Positions 1 through 13,049 of a stretch of 64,000 nt of DNA are shown one piece after another. This stretch comes from Sclerotiophoma versabilis. Taxonomy: Eukaryota > Ascomycota > Dothideomycetes > Pleosporales > Didymellaceae. The notes under the pieces were generated by a model. That model worked only from the letters and a program-made list of their open reading frames with translations, searched no databases and was not told the DNA's origin. The stretch spans positions 372,001 to 436,000 of the forward strand of contig JAAROD010000093.1 of NCBI GenBank assembly GCA_012274445.1. Reading direction: 5' to 3'. Position 1 is the stretch's first letter; the number at the start of each line of letters is the position of its first letter. Position numbers and translations under genes: made by a program.

Positions 1-1488
1 CTGGTTGGATACTTTGACCATCTTGACAAGACCCTGGGCCTTAGCAAAGATATATATTTCAATTCGGAGGTCACAAGTGTTCGATACGATGCTGTTGAAG
101 GGCGGTGGACTGTGAAGGCAGGGCAGCGTACTGCAACCTGCAAGTACCTCGCTTTGGCTGCAGGTGCTCTTCACCGAGCTCATCGCCCGGATTTTCCAGG
201 ACTCGGCAATTTTGCAGGGCAGGTCTACCACACGGCATCTTGGCCCGAAAACATCGACCTCTATGGCAAAAGGGTGGCTGTGATAGGTACAGGCGCTTCC
301 GGCGTCCAAGTCATACCGGAGCTGTCAAAGCAAGTCGACCATCTCTTGGTTTGCGTGAGGGATCCCAGCTACTGCCTTCCAATGGTTCAAAAAAGGGTCA
401 GCGAAGAAGAGAAATTGGCAACTAGACCCAGACTTCAGGAAATCCTGGCAAATTGCCGCGAAGACGTAGCAGGGTACATTCCAGCGCCGACTCAAGACAA
501 AGTCTTTGACCGAACGCCCGAAGAACGAGAGACGTACTGGGAAGAATTATGGTCCCAAGGAGGAACTAAGTTTGCGTCATTAAATTACAGTGACATTCGT
601 ACCAACCAAGCAGCTAACCACGAAATCTACAACTTCTGGGCCAGAAAGACCCGTACACGAATGTCAGATCCTGTGAAGAGGGACATTGTCGCTCCCTTGA
701 AGCCACCGTATCCCTTTGGCGCCAAAAGGTTTGTTCAAGCTCAGGACTATTATGAGTGCTTAGACCAGGCGAATGTCGAAGTCATCAGCATCCAAAACTC
801 CCCCATCTCCCAATTCAACAAGAACGGATTTGTCACCGATGATGGGGCCCAGAAGAACTTTGACGTGCTGGTATTGGCGACTGGGTTTGACAGCTTTACC
901 GGCTCGTAAGTCATCTTCTCTCTTGTTTATTTGTTTTAAGCCTTTCTGCTGGAGTTAATTCTAACCATCTTGATAGGCTCACCACCATGGGACTCCAAAC
1001 AAAGAATGGGCTTGACATACAGGAATTGTGGAAAGACGAAGTTAGAACGTATCTAGGAATATTTGCCCACGGTCTTCCCAACGCTTTCCTACTCTATTCA
1101 CCACAGGGTACGTGATGGTCGATAATCTAGTTCGTGATAAATGAGATAGCTAATATATCGCTCGACAGCGCCTACGCCATGGGCAAACGGGCCGACCCTG
1201 ATTGAATGCCAAGCTGATATCATGCTGGCAACCATTCAAAAACTCGAATTAATGAATGCAAAGTCTATAGAACCAAAGGAATCGGCACAAACTGAATGGC
1301 GGGAAGAACTTGAGCGCCTCATTGAACCCAGATTGGGTCAGCATACTAAATCATGGTGGAACGGAGGGAACATTCCTGGGAAGAAGGTGCAGGTGCTCAA
1401 CTACGTTGGCAGTTTCAATTTATACGAGAAAACATGTTGGGAGGCAGTTGACAGCTGGAAAGGGTTTGACATTGTCTTAAACGACTAA
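1..1488 (+). CDS. Baeyer-Villiger-type flavin monooxygenase, 3' part
   Basis: Partial gene whose start lies before the window. Exons 1-905, 977-1107 and 1169-1488 close in phase and give at least 451 residues before the TAA. Seen: the Baeyer-Villiger fingerprint FxGxxxHxxxW (FAGQVYHTASWP) followed by a second Rossmann glycine motif (VIGTGASGVQVI) for NADPH, and the C-terminal SPQAPTPWANGPTLIE stretch typical of cyclohexanone monooxygenase-like enzymes. Such enzymes insert oxygen next to a ketone using FAD, NADPH and O2, often in secondary metabolism or degradation of cyclic ketones. The substrate cannot be told. The N-terminal FAD-binding motif is outside the window. The next genes are a pogo transposon and an MDR-type ABC exporter, so a shared cluster is possible but not shown. 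Confidence 0.88.
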
Positions 1489-2629
1489 GAAGCAGGGAAG
1501 ATAAAGAAACCTGTCAAGTCAGGAGACTCAGCTGAGCCTATTACTTAGCATTAAACGGAACCATGGGACACCTTGAAAAATTCTCTCAAATCCGCTTCTG
1601 TGCTCCCTGCTAATTCTACTGGTACTCCTGTAAGCCACCTCTCTTCTCGTCCCCTATTTGGAGCCTATTTTCATTTATACATTGTGAATCCGAATTTTTT
1701 CTCCCTCTTCTCTTATTTATCTAGTCCTAATCACTGCTTTTGTGCTTAAAACAAGGCAAGAATTGTATGTATGATAGACTCGTCTTCGTAAGCTAGTCAA
1801 TAACCATAGAAGCACCAGCAGTTCCATCTATGTTTACCTATTACCAAAGTACGTACGACGTCCTAATCTGCTGCAAGAAGGCATCGCTGTGCCACCTACG
1901 CCCTTGAAAAGTATCTGAAGCAACAGTATAAGCTGCATACTACAGAAAGGAAGGCGCTGCTCCTTACGTATAGTATCCTCCGCCTTTAATCGCCCAAGTA
2001 AGTGCCCGCTGCTATCAGAGCAGCAGCACCACCAGCACCACCACCGCCACCATCAGTACAGTACTAGCAGCAGTAGCACAGCATGTCCCTACATCAGCAC
2101 GCGCTAGAGGCAGATGTGGTAGCATATGAATAAGCAGCACAACATAAAGCGTACTAGCGGCATGGAAACTTCAGCGATGGCGTAGAGCGAGCGTAGCAAT
2201 ACAGCGCGGCGGCGGCGGCGGCGGCGGCAGCAGCAGCAGCGGTGAAATAGAGAAGAACCAAGGGAAAATTTAACAACAGTAACAAGAATAAACAAGAAAA
2301 GAGGAGACCATAATATAATTCCTTCTTATTGTACAGGTACATTGCAATGTTCCAAGTGTTGATAATGCCAAGGGAAAGTGGCGGCCTCGCTGATGGAATA
2401 TTTATCCTAAGGAACATTGTCTAGCTGCAGTCTACGATTCTGTAAGTTGGAAAGCACAGTTGAGATTTCCTCGGTAGCCTATCTTACTCTGTTGGAGCAT
2501 TGGCCATTCATTCCAAGGTTGCCACTATTGCTACAGTATGCATCTTCTACCCGCTCTAAATATGCACGTCAGAGAATATCAGGTGTAGCATTAGGTCCAG
2601 CGACAAAGCTACTATTTCACCTTTCAGAA
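1489..2629. other. Intergenic region with triplet microsatellites
   Basis: No supportable gene. It holds CAG/CAC-type triplet runs at about 2018-2056 and a GGC run passing into CAG at about 2203-2242. The open frames across these runs translate to homopolymers (poly-Ala, poly-Arg) and are repeat artefacts. The right edge is the TA target of the next transposon. Confidence 0.6.
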
Positions 2630-2631
2630 TA

Positions 2632-4299
2632 AGCTCGGCGATATAATTTTGGGCCGGATGTAGTTTGGGGCCACCACGCCCCCACGCATCACCCAGCTTT
2701 GAAGTCGTAATACTCCACCACCACCACACGCTCAAAATGGATGCCCATGAAGCTGCTATATAAGGTGCGCTTCGCGATATTGATTCTGGGGGTATTAAAA
2801 GCCATGGGAAAGCTGCTCAGGCATGCGGGATTCCACGATCCACGCTTCAAAGCCGACTACGGAGTCGCCAGCCACACGCGATAGCTCACTCAAATCAACA
2901 ACGGTTGACTCCAGAGCAAGGGCAAATCCTAGTACAGTAAACACTTGATGAAGACTCACGTGCACAGTCCCTCTCTCATCCACGTGTACAAGAAATGGTT
3001 ACTCTAATCCTCCGCGCGAATGATGATGCGGACCCCCTTGTACAACTATGGGTACCCCATTTAATCAAACGCAACCCACACGTTGCCTCTATACTTGGAC
3101 GAAATTTTGAGAGCGCAGGAACTATAGGGGCCAACTACCAGACTGTTTGAGCCTTCCTTGAGCTGTTTGAACGTATCCGGATTGAGCTGGGGATACAGGT
3201 AGAGGATATGTGGAACATGTATGAGACTGGAGTCGCCCTTGGGGTATGTGCCAACTCCCAGGTGGTTGCTAGCTCGTCAAAGAAGAAGGCTCATATCAAA
3301 TCTCGAGAGGATCGTGAGTGGGTATTCATTATTGAGACTATCTCCGCTACTGGCGTCAAACTTCAATGCCTAGTTATCTTCAAAGGCCAGTATCTACAAT
3401 CTACGTGATTTCCAGCAAACAAGTACCTGAATGGCTGTATACAACCTCAGATAATGGATGGAGATCAAACAATATTGGATATGAGTGGCTACAGCGTATT
3501 TTTATTACTACTCCACGTCAAGACCGAGGGCGACTACTTATTCTAGACGGCCATGGCTCTCACGCCTCACACGTTTTTCAGCCGCTGGATCCAGCTCTTT
3601 TTTCTATACTCAAGTCTAGGTACCGCGATCAGATTCAAGAACCCTCCGCCCTTGATGACGCAGTCCCTGTCAAGAAGGAGTGGTTTGTTGTCTCATGCAA
3701 CAAGGCAAGCGATAAAGGATTAATAGAGCGTGTGAACCGAGCTGGTTGGCGAGCGTCAGGTCTCTGTACACCACCTCAAGAGACTCAGGTCACAGAGGTC
3801 TTAAATCCACTCCTTAACACACCTCAAAGCTCACAAGCTCTATACAGGGCTTTCCAGCTACTACTTCAGTCAGAATCCCTTTCACGGGTTACCCGGACAG
3901 TGCTTGACAAGGCTGGGAAGGCTATTGCATGAGCAAATACTCAGGTAGCTCAGCTGAAAGCTGAAAAATAACAGCTTCAAGACCAACCAGATAGCTATAA
4001 GGCTGCTAACCGCACAAGAAAGTGAGTTCAAGTTGACCCAAATAAGCTCTGCCGACGCTAAGGCTATAAAGGTTGCTATCGAGAAAGCAGCAGCTATAGA
4101 GGCTCAAAAGTCAAACACAACACTAGAAAAAGAGGCTCAAAAGGCAGCAGAAGCAGCAGCAGCTCGCTCACTTTAATCTATATGCACACAGTGGCAAATT
4201 TAAATATCGTTGTTGTGAAATTGCAACTCCAAAGTTGGGTGACGCGTGGGGGCGGGTTGACCCAAAACCATATCCGGCCCAAAACCATATCGCCGAGCT
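2632..4299 (+). mobile_element. Fot1/pogo-type DNA transposon A, degenerate
   Basis: About 1.67 kb bounded by inverted repeats of roughly 70 bp: 2632-2702 (begins AGCTCGGCGATATAATTTTG) and 4230-4299, with a few mismatches. A TA dinucleotide flanks each end (2630-2631 and 4300-4301), the target duplication of the Tc1/mariner/pogo superfamily. The interior encodes a broken DDE transposase followed by an Ala/Glu/Lys-rich tail. The element sits between the monooxygenase and the ABC transporter. Confidence 0.88.
3060..4175 (+). pseudogene. pogo/Fot1 DDE transposase remnant
   Basis: Frames at 3208-3408 and 3366-3932 give consecutive pieces of a DDE_1-type transposase: WNMYETGVALGV (normally NxDExG around the first catalytic Asp), SDNGWRSNNIGYEWLQ, then LLILDGHGSH (second Asp). 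About 80 bp that normally encode the FPPHxSH region are missing, so GHGSH runs straight into HVFQPLDPALF. The N-terminal HTH half is not recognisable. Stops and frameshifts show it is dead. A coiled-coil-like tail rich in Ala/Glu/Lys follows to about 4175. Confidence 0.8.
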
Positions 4300-4624
4300 T
4301 ACAGCTGTCCCAACTTAGGTCTCCAGAAGGCTTCTCTATCTCGCCGGATATTATTCGGTCCGCAATTCCGAGCACCGACGGATGTGGCGGAAATAAGTTC
4401 GGAACTGCTCAATGAACCTTGAAACTTGAATTATGCACTTTAACATGATCTTTTCCAGGGATCGTAAATAATATAGGAGAGATGATCTTGGACTTGATAT
4501 AAGTGATTAAAAACTGTCACGATACCTATACCAATCAGCCCTCGCACAGTATTACTCCATTAATCACCCTAATTTCCACGTTGATCTCTACCAGTATATC
4601 CGAAAAGAATTTGCAAAGAAAAAG

Positions 4625-7600
4625 ATGCGGGGTTATAGGCCGATCGCTACTGAGGAGGACATCGAGCTCGACAGGTTCCCTGAGTTCGAGAACGCAAGAG
4701 GAGATGGATTGACTGAAGAGGAGGAGCTGGTCATCAAAAGACAACTGGACGTCCCGAATGAAAAGCCTGGTTATTCTACCTTACTACGCCAGGCAACTCG
4801 AACGGAGATATTCATTATGCTTGTTTCGTTCGCGATGTCTATTGTTGAGGGTGCCAGTCTACCGCTCATGATGGCATGTTCCCATATCAACTGGAGAAGT
4901 AGTAAAGCTTACAGCATGGCAGATTGCTTATGGTAGCTTTGCGGGCAGTTCTACCAGCTTCTCGACCAACAAATTGGCATCAGAGCTATTTGAAACGCAT
5001 ATAAACAAGGTCGCCTTGTATTATATATGCCTTGGTATGTACGCGACTACAAATTAGCTTGAAGGTTGTTGTAACTTTATTCTCAAGGGATCGAGGTTTT
5101 CATATGTAACTATATCGGTACGTTTAGCTTGTCTTATACCGCAGAGAGGATCACCGAACGCCTGCGTCAGCGCTATATGAGGGCTTTATTCCGACAGAAC
5201 ATTGGCTTCTTCGATTTCCTTGGCTCTGGAGAAGTTACAACCCGTATCACTTCTGACATGGTACTCATTCAGAGTGGACTGGGTCAGAAAGCATTCCTAT
5301 TCGCCTCTGCTATTTCTAGGTCGATCGCGGCATTGGTCATAAGTCTGTCCCAGGGTTGGAAGCTCACCCTCATTTTGCTCGAACCAACACTAGCTATGGC
5401 CAGCATGGTAATATTCTGTAGTAAGCGTATGAGGGACAACCAGACTCGTGCTATGGAAGAATACGCAAGCGCGAGTACGTTTGCAGAGGAAGTCTTTTCG
5501 TCTGCAAGGAATTTTACCGCCTATGGCATGCAGAAACGCCTTCAGTCCAAGTACAAGGTCTACCTGGATAAGGCTTCACGGTGGGACTACCGCTCTAAAC
5601 TATGGCTCGCGTCTATGATTGCTGCCATGATGGGAGTGCTCAACTTGCAATACGCGTTGGCGTTTTGGCAAGGAGACCAATTCCTTCGTTCAGGGCAACT
5701 AAGCGTGTCTAATATTTTGACCATTGTTTCATGTACTACAATGGCAGGATTATCATTTGCTAACAGCCTCCCACATTTCCAAGCTTTTGTTCAGGCCATT
5801 ACAGCCGCAACTAAAGTCTTTAACGTCATTCAGCGGAAATCACCTGTTGATCCAGGAAGTTACGATGGCAAGATCCCGGCGGATATTTCTGGCAACATTG
5901 ATTTCGTGAAAATCAAGCACGTATATCCTGCCCGGCGGGATGTCATCGTGCTCAAGGAGTTCAATTTGAGTATCAAGTCTGGCATGGTCGTTGCTCTTGT
6001 TGGCGCATCTGGATCTGGAAAGAGCACAATCTTAGGCCTCCTCGAACGCTTCTATCTGCCAGTAACTGGACAGATACTCCTTGATGGGACCGATATCAGC
6101 ACGTTGAATCTCAGGTGGCTGCGTAGTCAGATTTCCATCGTCACTCAAGAGCCCGTACTGTTTAATGTGAGTATCTATGAGAGTATCGAGCATGGCCTTG
6201 TTGAGACCAAATATGAACATGTAAGGCCCTCGGACAGATCTAAGCTCAAATCTGACAAAACTCAGGCAAGCAACACAGTCAAAAGGGAACTGATTGAGAA
6301 TGCTGCCAGGTTAGCTGATGCACATAATTTCATCATGGAACTTCCGGCAGGTTATCAGACTAAGGTTGGCGACTGTGGAAGTTTGTTATCCGGTGGACAG
6401 AAACAACGAATCGCCATCGCCCGAGCTACCGTATCGAATCCAAAGATTCTCCTACTTGACGAAGCAACCGCGGCCTTGGACGCAAAGTCCGAGAAGATTG
6501 TTCAAGAAGCTGTGAATAAGGCCTCCAGGAATAGGACCACCATAATTGTCGCACATCGCCTTTCGACTATTACAAACGCCGATATGATCGTTGTCATGGC
6601 AGGTGGTCAAATCGTCGAGCAGGGCAATCATGATGAACTGATCAAACGTCACGGTACTTACGAGAGTATGATCAAAGCTCAGGAGTTAAGAACGCATATC
6701 GAGTCTACCAATCGACCGTCTGGAATGTTGGCGGGCTGTGAAGTCTCTAGTGAACTAAAACGGGTCGCTACCGATACAGCTGCTTCACGCTCGATGTTGC
6801 CTATAGAGAGACATATGGAAAAGCCACTCACTATGTGCGCATTGATCAGGTTCGGCTGGAATATGAACAAGAAAGAGCATGGTCTTATGCAGATAGGATT
6901 CGTGTTGTGCATGCTCGCGGGTGCATCACGTTCTTTCCAAGCTATTTCCTACGGCAACTCCATCACCTCGCTTTCTTCACCTGAGACATCCACAGGCGGC
7001 CACAGCATCAGTTTCTGGTGCTTTTTGTACCTCATCCTCGGCATCGCGGTATGGCTAGTCTACTTCCTTTTGGGGTTCACTCTGTCCAAGTCCTCTGCTC
7101 TCTTAATCTCCAGAGTCCGAGAGAAAGCATTCAATGCAATACTTCGTCAGGATATCGCATTTTTCGATGGCGATGCAATAACGTCTGGTTCGTTGGTCAG
7201 CTTTCTATCCTTGGAAGCTAACCGACTTGCTAGTATCAGTGGCTCGACGCTTGGAACCATCATAACTGCTTGTGCGACTCTTGCGATGGCTATCGTCGTA
7301 GGATTCTTATACGGCTGGAAGCTCACTCTGCTTTCAGCTTCTACTACACCAATTGTGTTTGGATGTGGGTATTTTCGATTCTATGCCCTCCGGGAAATAG
7401 AAAAGCACACCAAAGAGTCTACTGATGCCGCCTCATTCGCCTGCGAAGTTGCGTCCTCAATGCCCACCGTCGCATCCTTGTCATTGGAATTCCATCTTTT
7501 AAAACAATATCACTCTAAGGTTATTAAACAAGCTCATCGTAGCCTGCATTACCTGAACATATCCGCCGCTCTCTACGCTACAAGTAAGGGGCTTTACATG

Positions 7601-8683
7601 TTCATTTTAGCATTTCTTTTTTGGTACGGTGGGAGGCTCATGCTAAACCTAGAGTACACTTTGTTACAGTTCTACATCATTACAGGGGCGATTCTGGCAG
7701 GTTCGGAGGATGTTAGCTCAGCCTTTTCGTTTGCACCTGAGATAAGTGGGGCAGCCGCTGCTGCACTGTTGCTAAAGACTAGCCTAAGTCACATACCCAC
7801 CATCGATACCTCGTCCCCCAAAGGCAAAAAGATTGTTTGTCTTTCTGGAAAGGTTGAGTTTCGCTGCGTGCACTTCAGCTATCCCGGACATACTAGACGT
7901 CGTGTGCTGTGCGGCACCACTTTCACTGTCAAACCAGGACAATTCGTTGCATTAGTGGGTCCTAGTGGTAGTGGAAAATCCACAGTTATGGCACTTTTGG
8001 AACGATTTTACGATCCAACGGGTGGACTTGTTCTAGTGGATGACATGGAGTTGAGGGACTATAATATTCAAGACTATAGAGCACAGCTGGCTATTGTCAG
8101 CCAAGAGATGACTCTTTATACTGGCACGATTAGGGAGAATATCCTAGCAGATATGGACGATATAGACGACGATTTCATCGCAAAAGCTTGCAAAGATGCC
8201 AATATTTACGGATTTATTGTAAGTATAAGTGCAGCATGAGAAGACCGACTGATCTCAAAATACTAGATGTCGCTACCTGAAGGCTTTAATACGGTTGTTG
8301 GCACAAAGGGCATCTTACTATCAGGAGGTCAACGTCAGCGTATTGCAATAGCCCGTGCCTTGCTCCGTAACCCTAAGATCCTGTATGTTTTCGTTTTATG
8401 CCTTTCCTCTTTTGAAACTTACAAGGACAGACTTCTCGACGAAGCGACCTCCGCGCTAGACTCTACTTCTGAGCGCCTGGTTCAGAATGCCCTCGATGCC
8501 GCCTCTCATGGTCGCACTACTATCGCCATTGCGCATCGGCTGTCGACCATCCAACACGCAGATGCAATCTATGTATTTAGTGAAGGGACTATTGTAGAGC
8601 AAGGGAAGCATGACGAACTGATATTAAGGCGGGGGGTTTATTGGGAATTGGCCAAATTGCAGGGAAAAGAAATGGCAATGTGA
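4625..8683 (+). CDS. Full-size MDR/P-glycoprotein-type ABC transporter (ABCB)
   Basis: Modelled exons 4625-4873, 4923-5034, 5088-8218, 8267-8382 and 8431-8683 close in phase and give about 1286 residues, usual for fungal full transporters. Layout is TMD-NBD-TMD-NBD. NBD1 has Walker A GASGSGKST (about residue 426), signature LSGGQKQRIA, Walker B ILLLDEATAALD and H-loop IVAHRLST. NBD2 has Walker A GPSGSGKST (about residue 1078), LSGGQRQRIA, LLDEATSALD and IAHRLST. All ATPase motifs are intact, so it is probably a functional plasma-membrane exporter of hydrophobic compounds. The first intron has no ordinary 49-nt GT..AG form: either GC..AG 4874-4922, or GT..AG 4878-4914 of only 37 nt (both in frame). 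Substrate unknown. Confidence 0.9.
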
Positions 8684-8769
8684 TGTATAGGCAGGGTAGG
8701 TACACCGTAACCCGCTAGAGGCCTAACCCATGGCGGTAACTGCACTCAGAGCCCAATGCGACTTTATCC

Positions 8770-9245
8770 TATCCATTATGGGCAAATGACCTGTACCTCC
8801 GGTCATTTGCATGTGCCCCGTGCAGGCATGTCCTGCCAGTTGAGCTCCAGATACCTACTTGGCAGACCCTCCCATGGACTACGGTTCGGGACACGGAAAC
8901 CCTACTGACGCTCACGGCAAAACAGTTTAGAATCGAGACGATAGGCTTAAGGAAGCAGTAGATCAGACTGTTCAACTTCGAAAAATGCGTAAGGAATAGT
9001 TTGATGCACAAGCTAACCTACGACCGATCCCAAAAGAGCCTGGGGATATGGTGCTGATTCGAGACATGATTGGAGAGATAGATATGAGCAAGAACCAGAA
9101 GCTGAGGCCCCGATGGAAAGGATTGTTCCGGATAACCAAGGATACTGAAAAAGGAATCTATATTCTATAGGAACTAGATGGCACGCCTTTGAAAGCTACG
9201 TATGTAGGCAACCGGTTGACAAAGTTTTATCTAGTGAGAGCGAGC
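8770..9245 (+). mobile_element. Ty3/gypsy LTR-retrotransposon remnant (integrase end)
   Basis: Translated pieces in shifting frames read like the end of a fungal Ty3/gypsy polyprotein: PTWQTLPWTTVRDTETLL and LTLTAKQF, then after a frame change a stretch with PGDMVLIRDM and LRPRWKGLFRITK, matching the integrase C-terminal (GPY/F-like) region. Several stops and at least one frameshift are present. No LTR pair, gag or reverse transcriptase was recognised here, so it is a small relic directly downstream of the ABC gene. Confidence 0.65.
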
Positions 9246-10172
9246 AGGAACTCGGCAAGAAGAGGCCTTTAAGGGCCAATTGTGGTACCGCTGGAGCGAG
9301 TGTTGTCAATAGCCTGCTGATAATAGCGCCTGAAGTCAACTGGCCGGGTCGGAGTAGAGGGGTCCACGCTGATACTCCTTCGAGGCCAGCGGTAAAGGTA
9401 GTAGAAGAACTGAGGGGCTCCATCATACTATTGAGCACAAGATGGATGTAGAAGGATTCGCCATCAGGGTTGCTGTCGAAATTGCGTACCTGGGTATGGG
9501 CACCAGCAATATCAGCCAGGAACTGAGAGAGCGCCACACCATCAAGCATCAGGGCAGCAAGGATGTTGCCGATACTGTGTCCTAAGTGCCCGTCCATGGT
9601 GCGGCCTAGGAGCGGGAGCACTGGCGAAGTCAGTAAGCAGGCTTCAAGAAGAGGGAAAAGAAGAAAACTTGCAGGCCTCTTGGACCAGTACCCAAGGCGT
9701 CTTTGGGCGAGCCTTGGTGGAACTCGGGTTGATGCTGGAGCGTCCGCTGTGCCCGCCGGGAGGCTTCTTGCCGCCGCCGCTGCCGCCAGGTGGGCCGGAT
9801 AAAGGCTTGTTTTTATTGAAACCGGTCCAGGAGATGGTGAGGAAGAGGAGGGTTAGTGGAGGACGGAGCTCAATGGGCTGTCGGGAAGTCGCCAGATGAC
9901 AAAACAGTGGAATTGGAGGAGAAGTAGTTGAGTTGTGGGATGAAAGAAGAAGAGTTGGACGTCCTAGACGGGTGCTTATATGCCTGAGGAACGGGAGCTG
10001 AGGCTTGCGCTCCGAGACGCTGCGTGTGAAGTGGGTGAGGCGCGGTTGGCTGCAATCTGGTAAGAGGCGTTGGTTGCGCGCGCCATTTGAAAACGCTGGG
10101 AGTTGCCAATAGGCCATTAGGGTGAGAGCAGGTGTTGAGCGGGCCGGTGAGCGGCGCGGGAGGAACGAGCAA
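9196..10172 (-). other. Unassigned overlapping minus-strand ORFs next to the gypsy relic
   Basis: Minus-strand frames at 9196-9621 (141 codons), 9644-10117 (157) and 9870-10172 (100) overlap or follow each other. The middle one has a Gly/Pro/Lys-rich stretch around SGPPGGSGGGKKPPGGHSG. Their position beside an integrase relic makes a retroelement origin (a gag-like or untranslated region in the opposite direction) possible. No family is recognised and no host gene is claimed. Confidence 0.25.
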
Positions 10173-10199
10173 ACGACCGCCTAGTCACAGCGTGAGTCA

Positions 10200-11756
10200 T
10201 GGGCTTTGAATCCAGCAACGCGGCCAGTAGTGCTGAGGGCTTTTGCGCGATATGTGACCAGGAAAACAGCCTGTCACTAAGGGCAAATGAAGGGGTGAGA
10301 CTGCAGGAATTGAAGGTTGGGGCGCCTGAGGGTCAGCCGGCGTTTGCAGTTTTGAGTGTCATATCTGGGAGTCACTGTCCATGAGGCGACTAACTTGACT
10401 GAGAAGAGAAGCTAGGTGTGCGGTTGTGAATAATGCGGCCGGAGGCTGACTAATTGGTTGAAAAGGGTGGTTTAAAAGGTAGAGGCAGATGAATTAGCAT
10501 GGCGGCAGCTCTGTTTGTAGCACGGGTTGCAATAAAGGCTGGAGCTTGATGGGGCCAAGCTCTTTGGGTGGGGGAGATGTGTGGTGGAGTGAAGTGGGGT
10601 TCACGTGACTGGTGGTCCCAATGTGCCAGTGGGGCGAGATGTAGGCACGTGACAGGTACAAGACTCAATAGGCCGTCGAGACCGATTGAAGAACGATAAC
10701 CAGTACACCACACTTTGCACCGAGCATAAACTTCCCTCACAGTAGCATCACGCGTCATCGTGATGTTCATGCTGGAATTCTGTACTATGTCCGCGATGGT
10801 GGCATACTCGTACTTATGGGCTCGTCAACTAAATCAAGAGATCTCGACAAATTCTTTTGAGAAAGCAGGCGTGCCTTGGGCGCACGCGTATATTCTGCGC
10901 ACCACAGTCCGCCGTAACAATATGGAAGGGGCATCATATCTCACTTCCCTAACTCCCAACTACAGCCAAAAGCCCTTCTCCCTTACAAATGTATCTGTTC
11001 AAGATGCATGGTACCTGCCAACCGAAGCGTCAAGAACAGAGTCCCGTGTTTGAATTCCGAGCAGATGCAGGACCTATAGCAAACCCTGATCGCTCTTTCC
11101 AATAAAGAGAGGGTAAACTGGGATATATGGAAGATATTGATAGGGGGAAAGGTTTGGACGAAGTTGTACTTGCTATGTGCGAGTTACACTAGGTTATGTA
11201 ATGGTTGTGGGGGAGACAAAAGGAAGCAAGTTGTCAGCAACGTCTTCTGTACTGTGATTAGTACAGCCTGTGAGCGAAACATGCCCCCGACCTATTGTTT
11301 TTCTAATAGATACCTGTCCTTCCTTGTCTTTTTCAAAGCAGAAAAACGATAAGTCACCCTATCCAATAGTCGTGTGATCTGTAGGGAAAGCACATTCGTC
11401 ACCCAAGAAAAGATGACCGCTAGCGCCAACACAAATTCACGTGCATGGTGATCAAGCTTATTTCTCCATGCTCCTTAACTTTCCACATGCTGCAAAGGAA
11501 CATATTATCTGCTGTTGTTTAGTACTGGTCTATAGTTCATGTATAGTACAGCTCGGAACAACAGATGGGACGTCGTTTTTTGGATTTCGCGTTGCCAGAG
11601 TCCCCAGCCGCCTGGTTGTAGTTCCTGCGACTTGGATTTTTGCCTGTACAAGTTTGACACTGGTGGTAAAAGCTCCAGACTCAATGACGGCAAACGGAAA
11701 GCGCATGTCCCCCCCTCGCTGGAAACCACGCTGTAAATCTGCCAATATAGGTTTTA
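10200..11756. other. Long stretch without a recognisable gene
   Basis: Short open frames occur on both strands (for example 10450-10770 minus and 11441-11863 plus), but none shows a family motif, and the last runs into the terminal repeat of the next transposon. I see no RNA gene or repeat here. The base composition resembles the adjoining transposon relics. Confidence 0.4.
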
Positions 11757-11922
11757 ACGAAAGAGCGACTACACCCCGTGACTTGCAGGGAGTTCCCTCG
11801 CACGGACGTTTTAGTATGGAAAATCGAGATATCTTAGAATCAAGAGCAACAACAGCATTTTAACGCCCTTTGAAGCATTAATTAGCTATCGCGATACTTT
11901 TCTTGGTGTTGCAGCTGTTACA

Positions 11923-12905
11923 ATGACCTGTCCTACTGGCCACAGGCTTGCTCCAACGACTCTACAGGCAGTACTTGATCGAATTGAAGCTGGAGTAAAC
12001 GATACTCAAATACATATCCAGACTGGCGTTGCGCGCAGCTGTACAGTTAAAAAGCGACTTAATTTAAGCCAATAGGGTCAGCCGTATGCGCCAGCTTGTG
12101 TGAAGGTTGGCCGACCAAGCACGCTTTGAGACATCCACAGGCGTCGCCTCTAGGAGTTTCTCAATAGCAGACCACAGGCCTACCTGGAGGAGATTAGAGA
12201 CTGGCTTTTGGACGAGTTTTATATACCTGTGAGCATTCAATTAGTGTATTGCAAGCTTAAGCGTATGAAATGGAGTCGCAAAGTAGCAACTAAAAGAGCA
12301 GCTGAGCAATCTGACGCACTGCGGCGCGTCTTCTAGGCAAGACTCCAGCAAAACTACACTGCTGAACAGCTTGTTGCAATAGACAGGAGCGCTTGCAATG
12401 AGCGTACTGGCGATCGCAAGTACAGTTAGGGTCCTGTTGGCTGTGCTGTTGAGCTTAAGTACTCTATAAAACGGTTAGAACGATAGAGTTTGCTGCTAGC
12501 AATGACAGTAGACGGTTACCTCACACACCGCATCTATTAAGGCGCAATTACTGCTGAACTTATGCTAGAGTTCTTGCAAGAAGATGTGTTGCTGCGCTGT
12601 ACTCTAGGCTATTATGTACTACTTATGGATAACGCGTTAATCTATTAATTGCTAGCAATTATACAGCTTTGCAGAGACTTCGGCGTACAGTTAGAGTACC
12701 TGCTACTGTACTCACCTAACTACAACCCTATTGAGCGGAGCTTTAAGGTGCTGAAAAGTTGGATAAAAAGGCACAGCTAAGAGCAGGAGGAGTGGCTTGA
12801 CTTTCGCTTCTTCTTAGAGCTGGCAGTACTTAATAGCTGCTACAGTATTAACTGCAGGTCTTGGTACAGGCGGTGCGGGTACCTTAGTGTTAACAATAGA
12901 GACTA
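11923..12905 (+). pseudogene. Tc1-type DD34E transposase, broken (copy 1)
   Basis: One frame from ATG 11923 reads collinearly with the copy at 37830 but has about ten stops, mostly TAG. Recognisable parts are the N-terminal HTH start (GHRLAPTTLQAVLDRIEAGV), the region VAIDRSACNERTGDRKY, the second-Asp segment YYVLLMDNALIY and the Glu segment NYNPIERSFKVLK. Asp-to-Glu spacing fits DD34E. The residue after the first Asp (Arg here, Glu in the other copy) and the stops show that it is not functional. Confidence 0.8.
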
Positions 12906-13049
12906 AGTAGTATTACATCAGTGTTAACCTGTGAGCTTGCACTCGCTCTTACTACAGTAATATTACTTAGTTTGGCTTGATGTACTATATATTAAACCGT
13001 GCTGTTAAGATGTGGTAATATTTGCCACCTGTTAGCTTTACTCTCAGTT

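Noticed and set aside
2154..2417. Open frame with long poly-Ala/poly-Arg runs
   Set aside because: It is a translation of GGC/CAG microsatellites with no other protein features.
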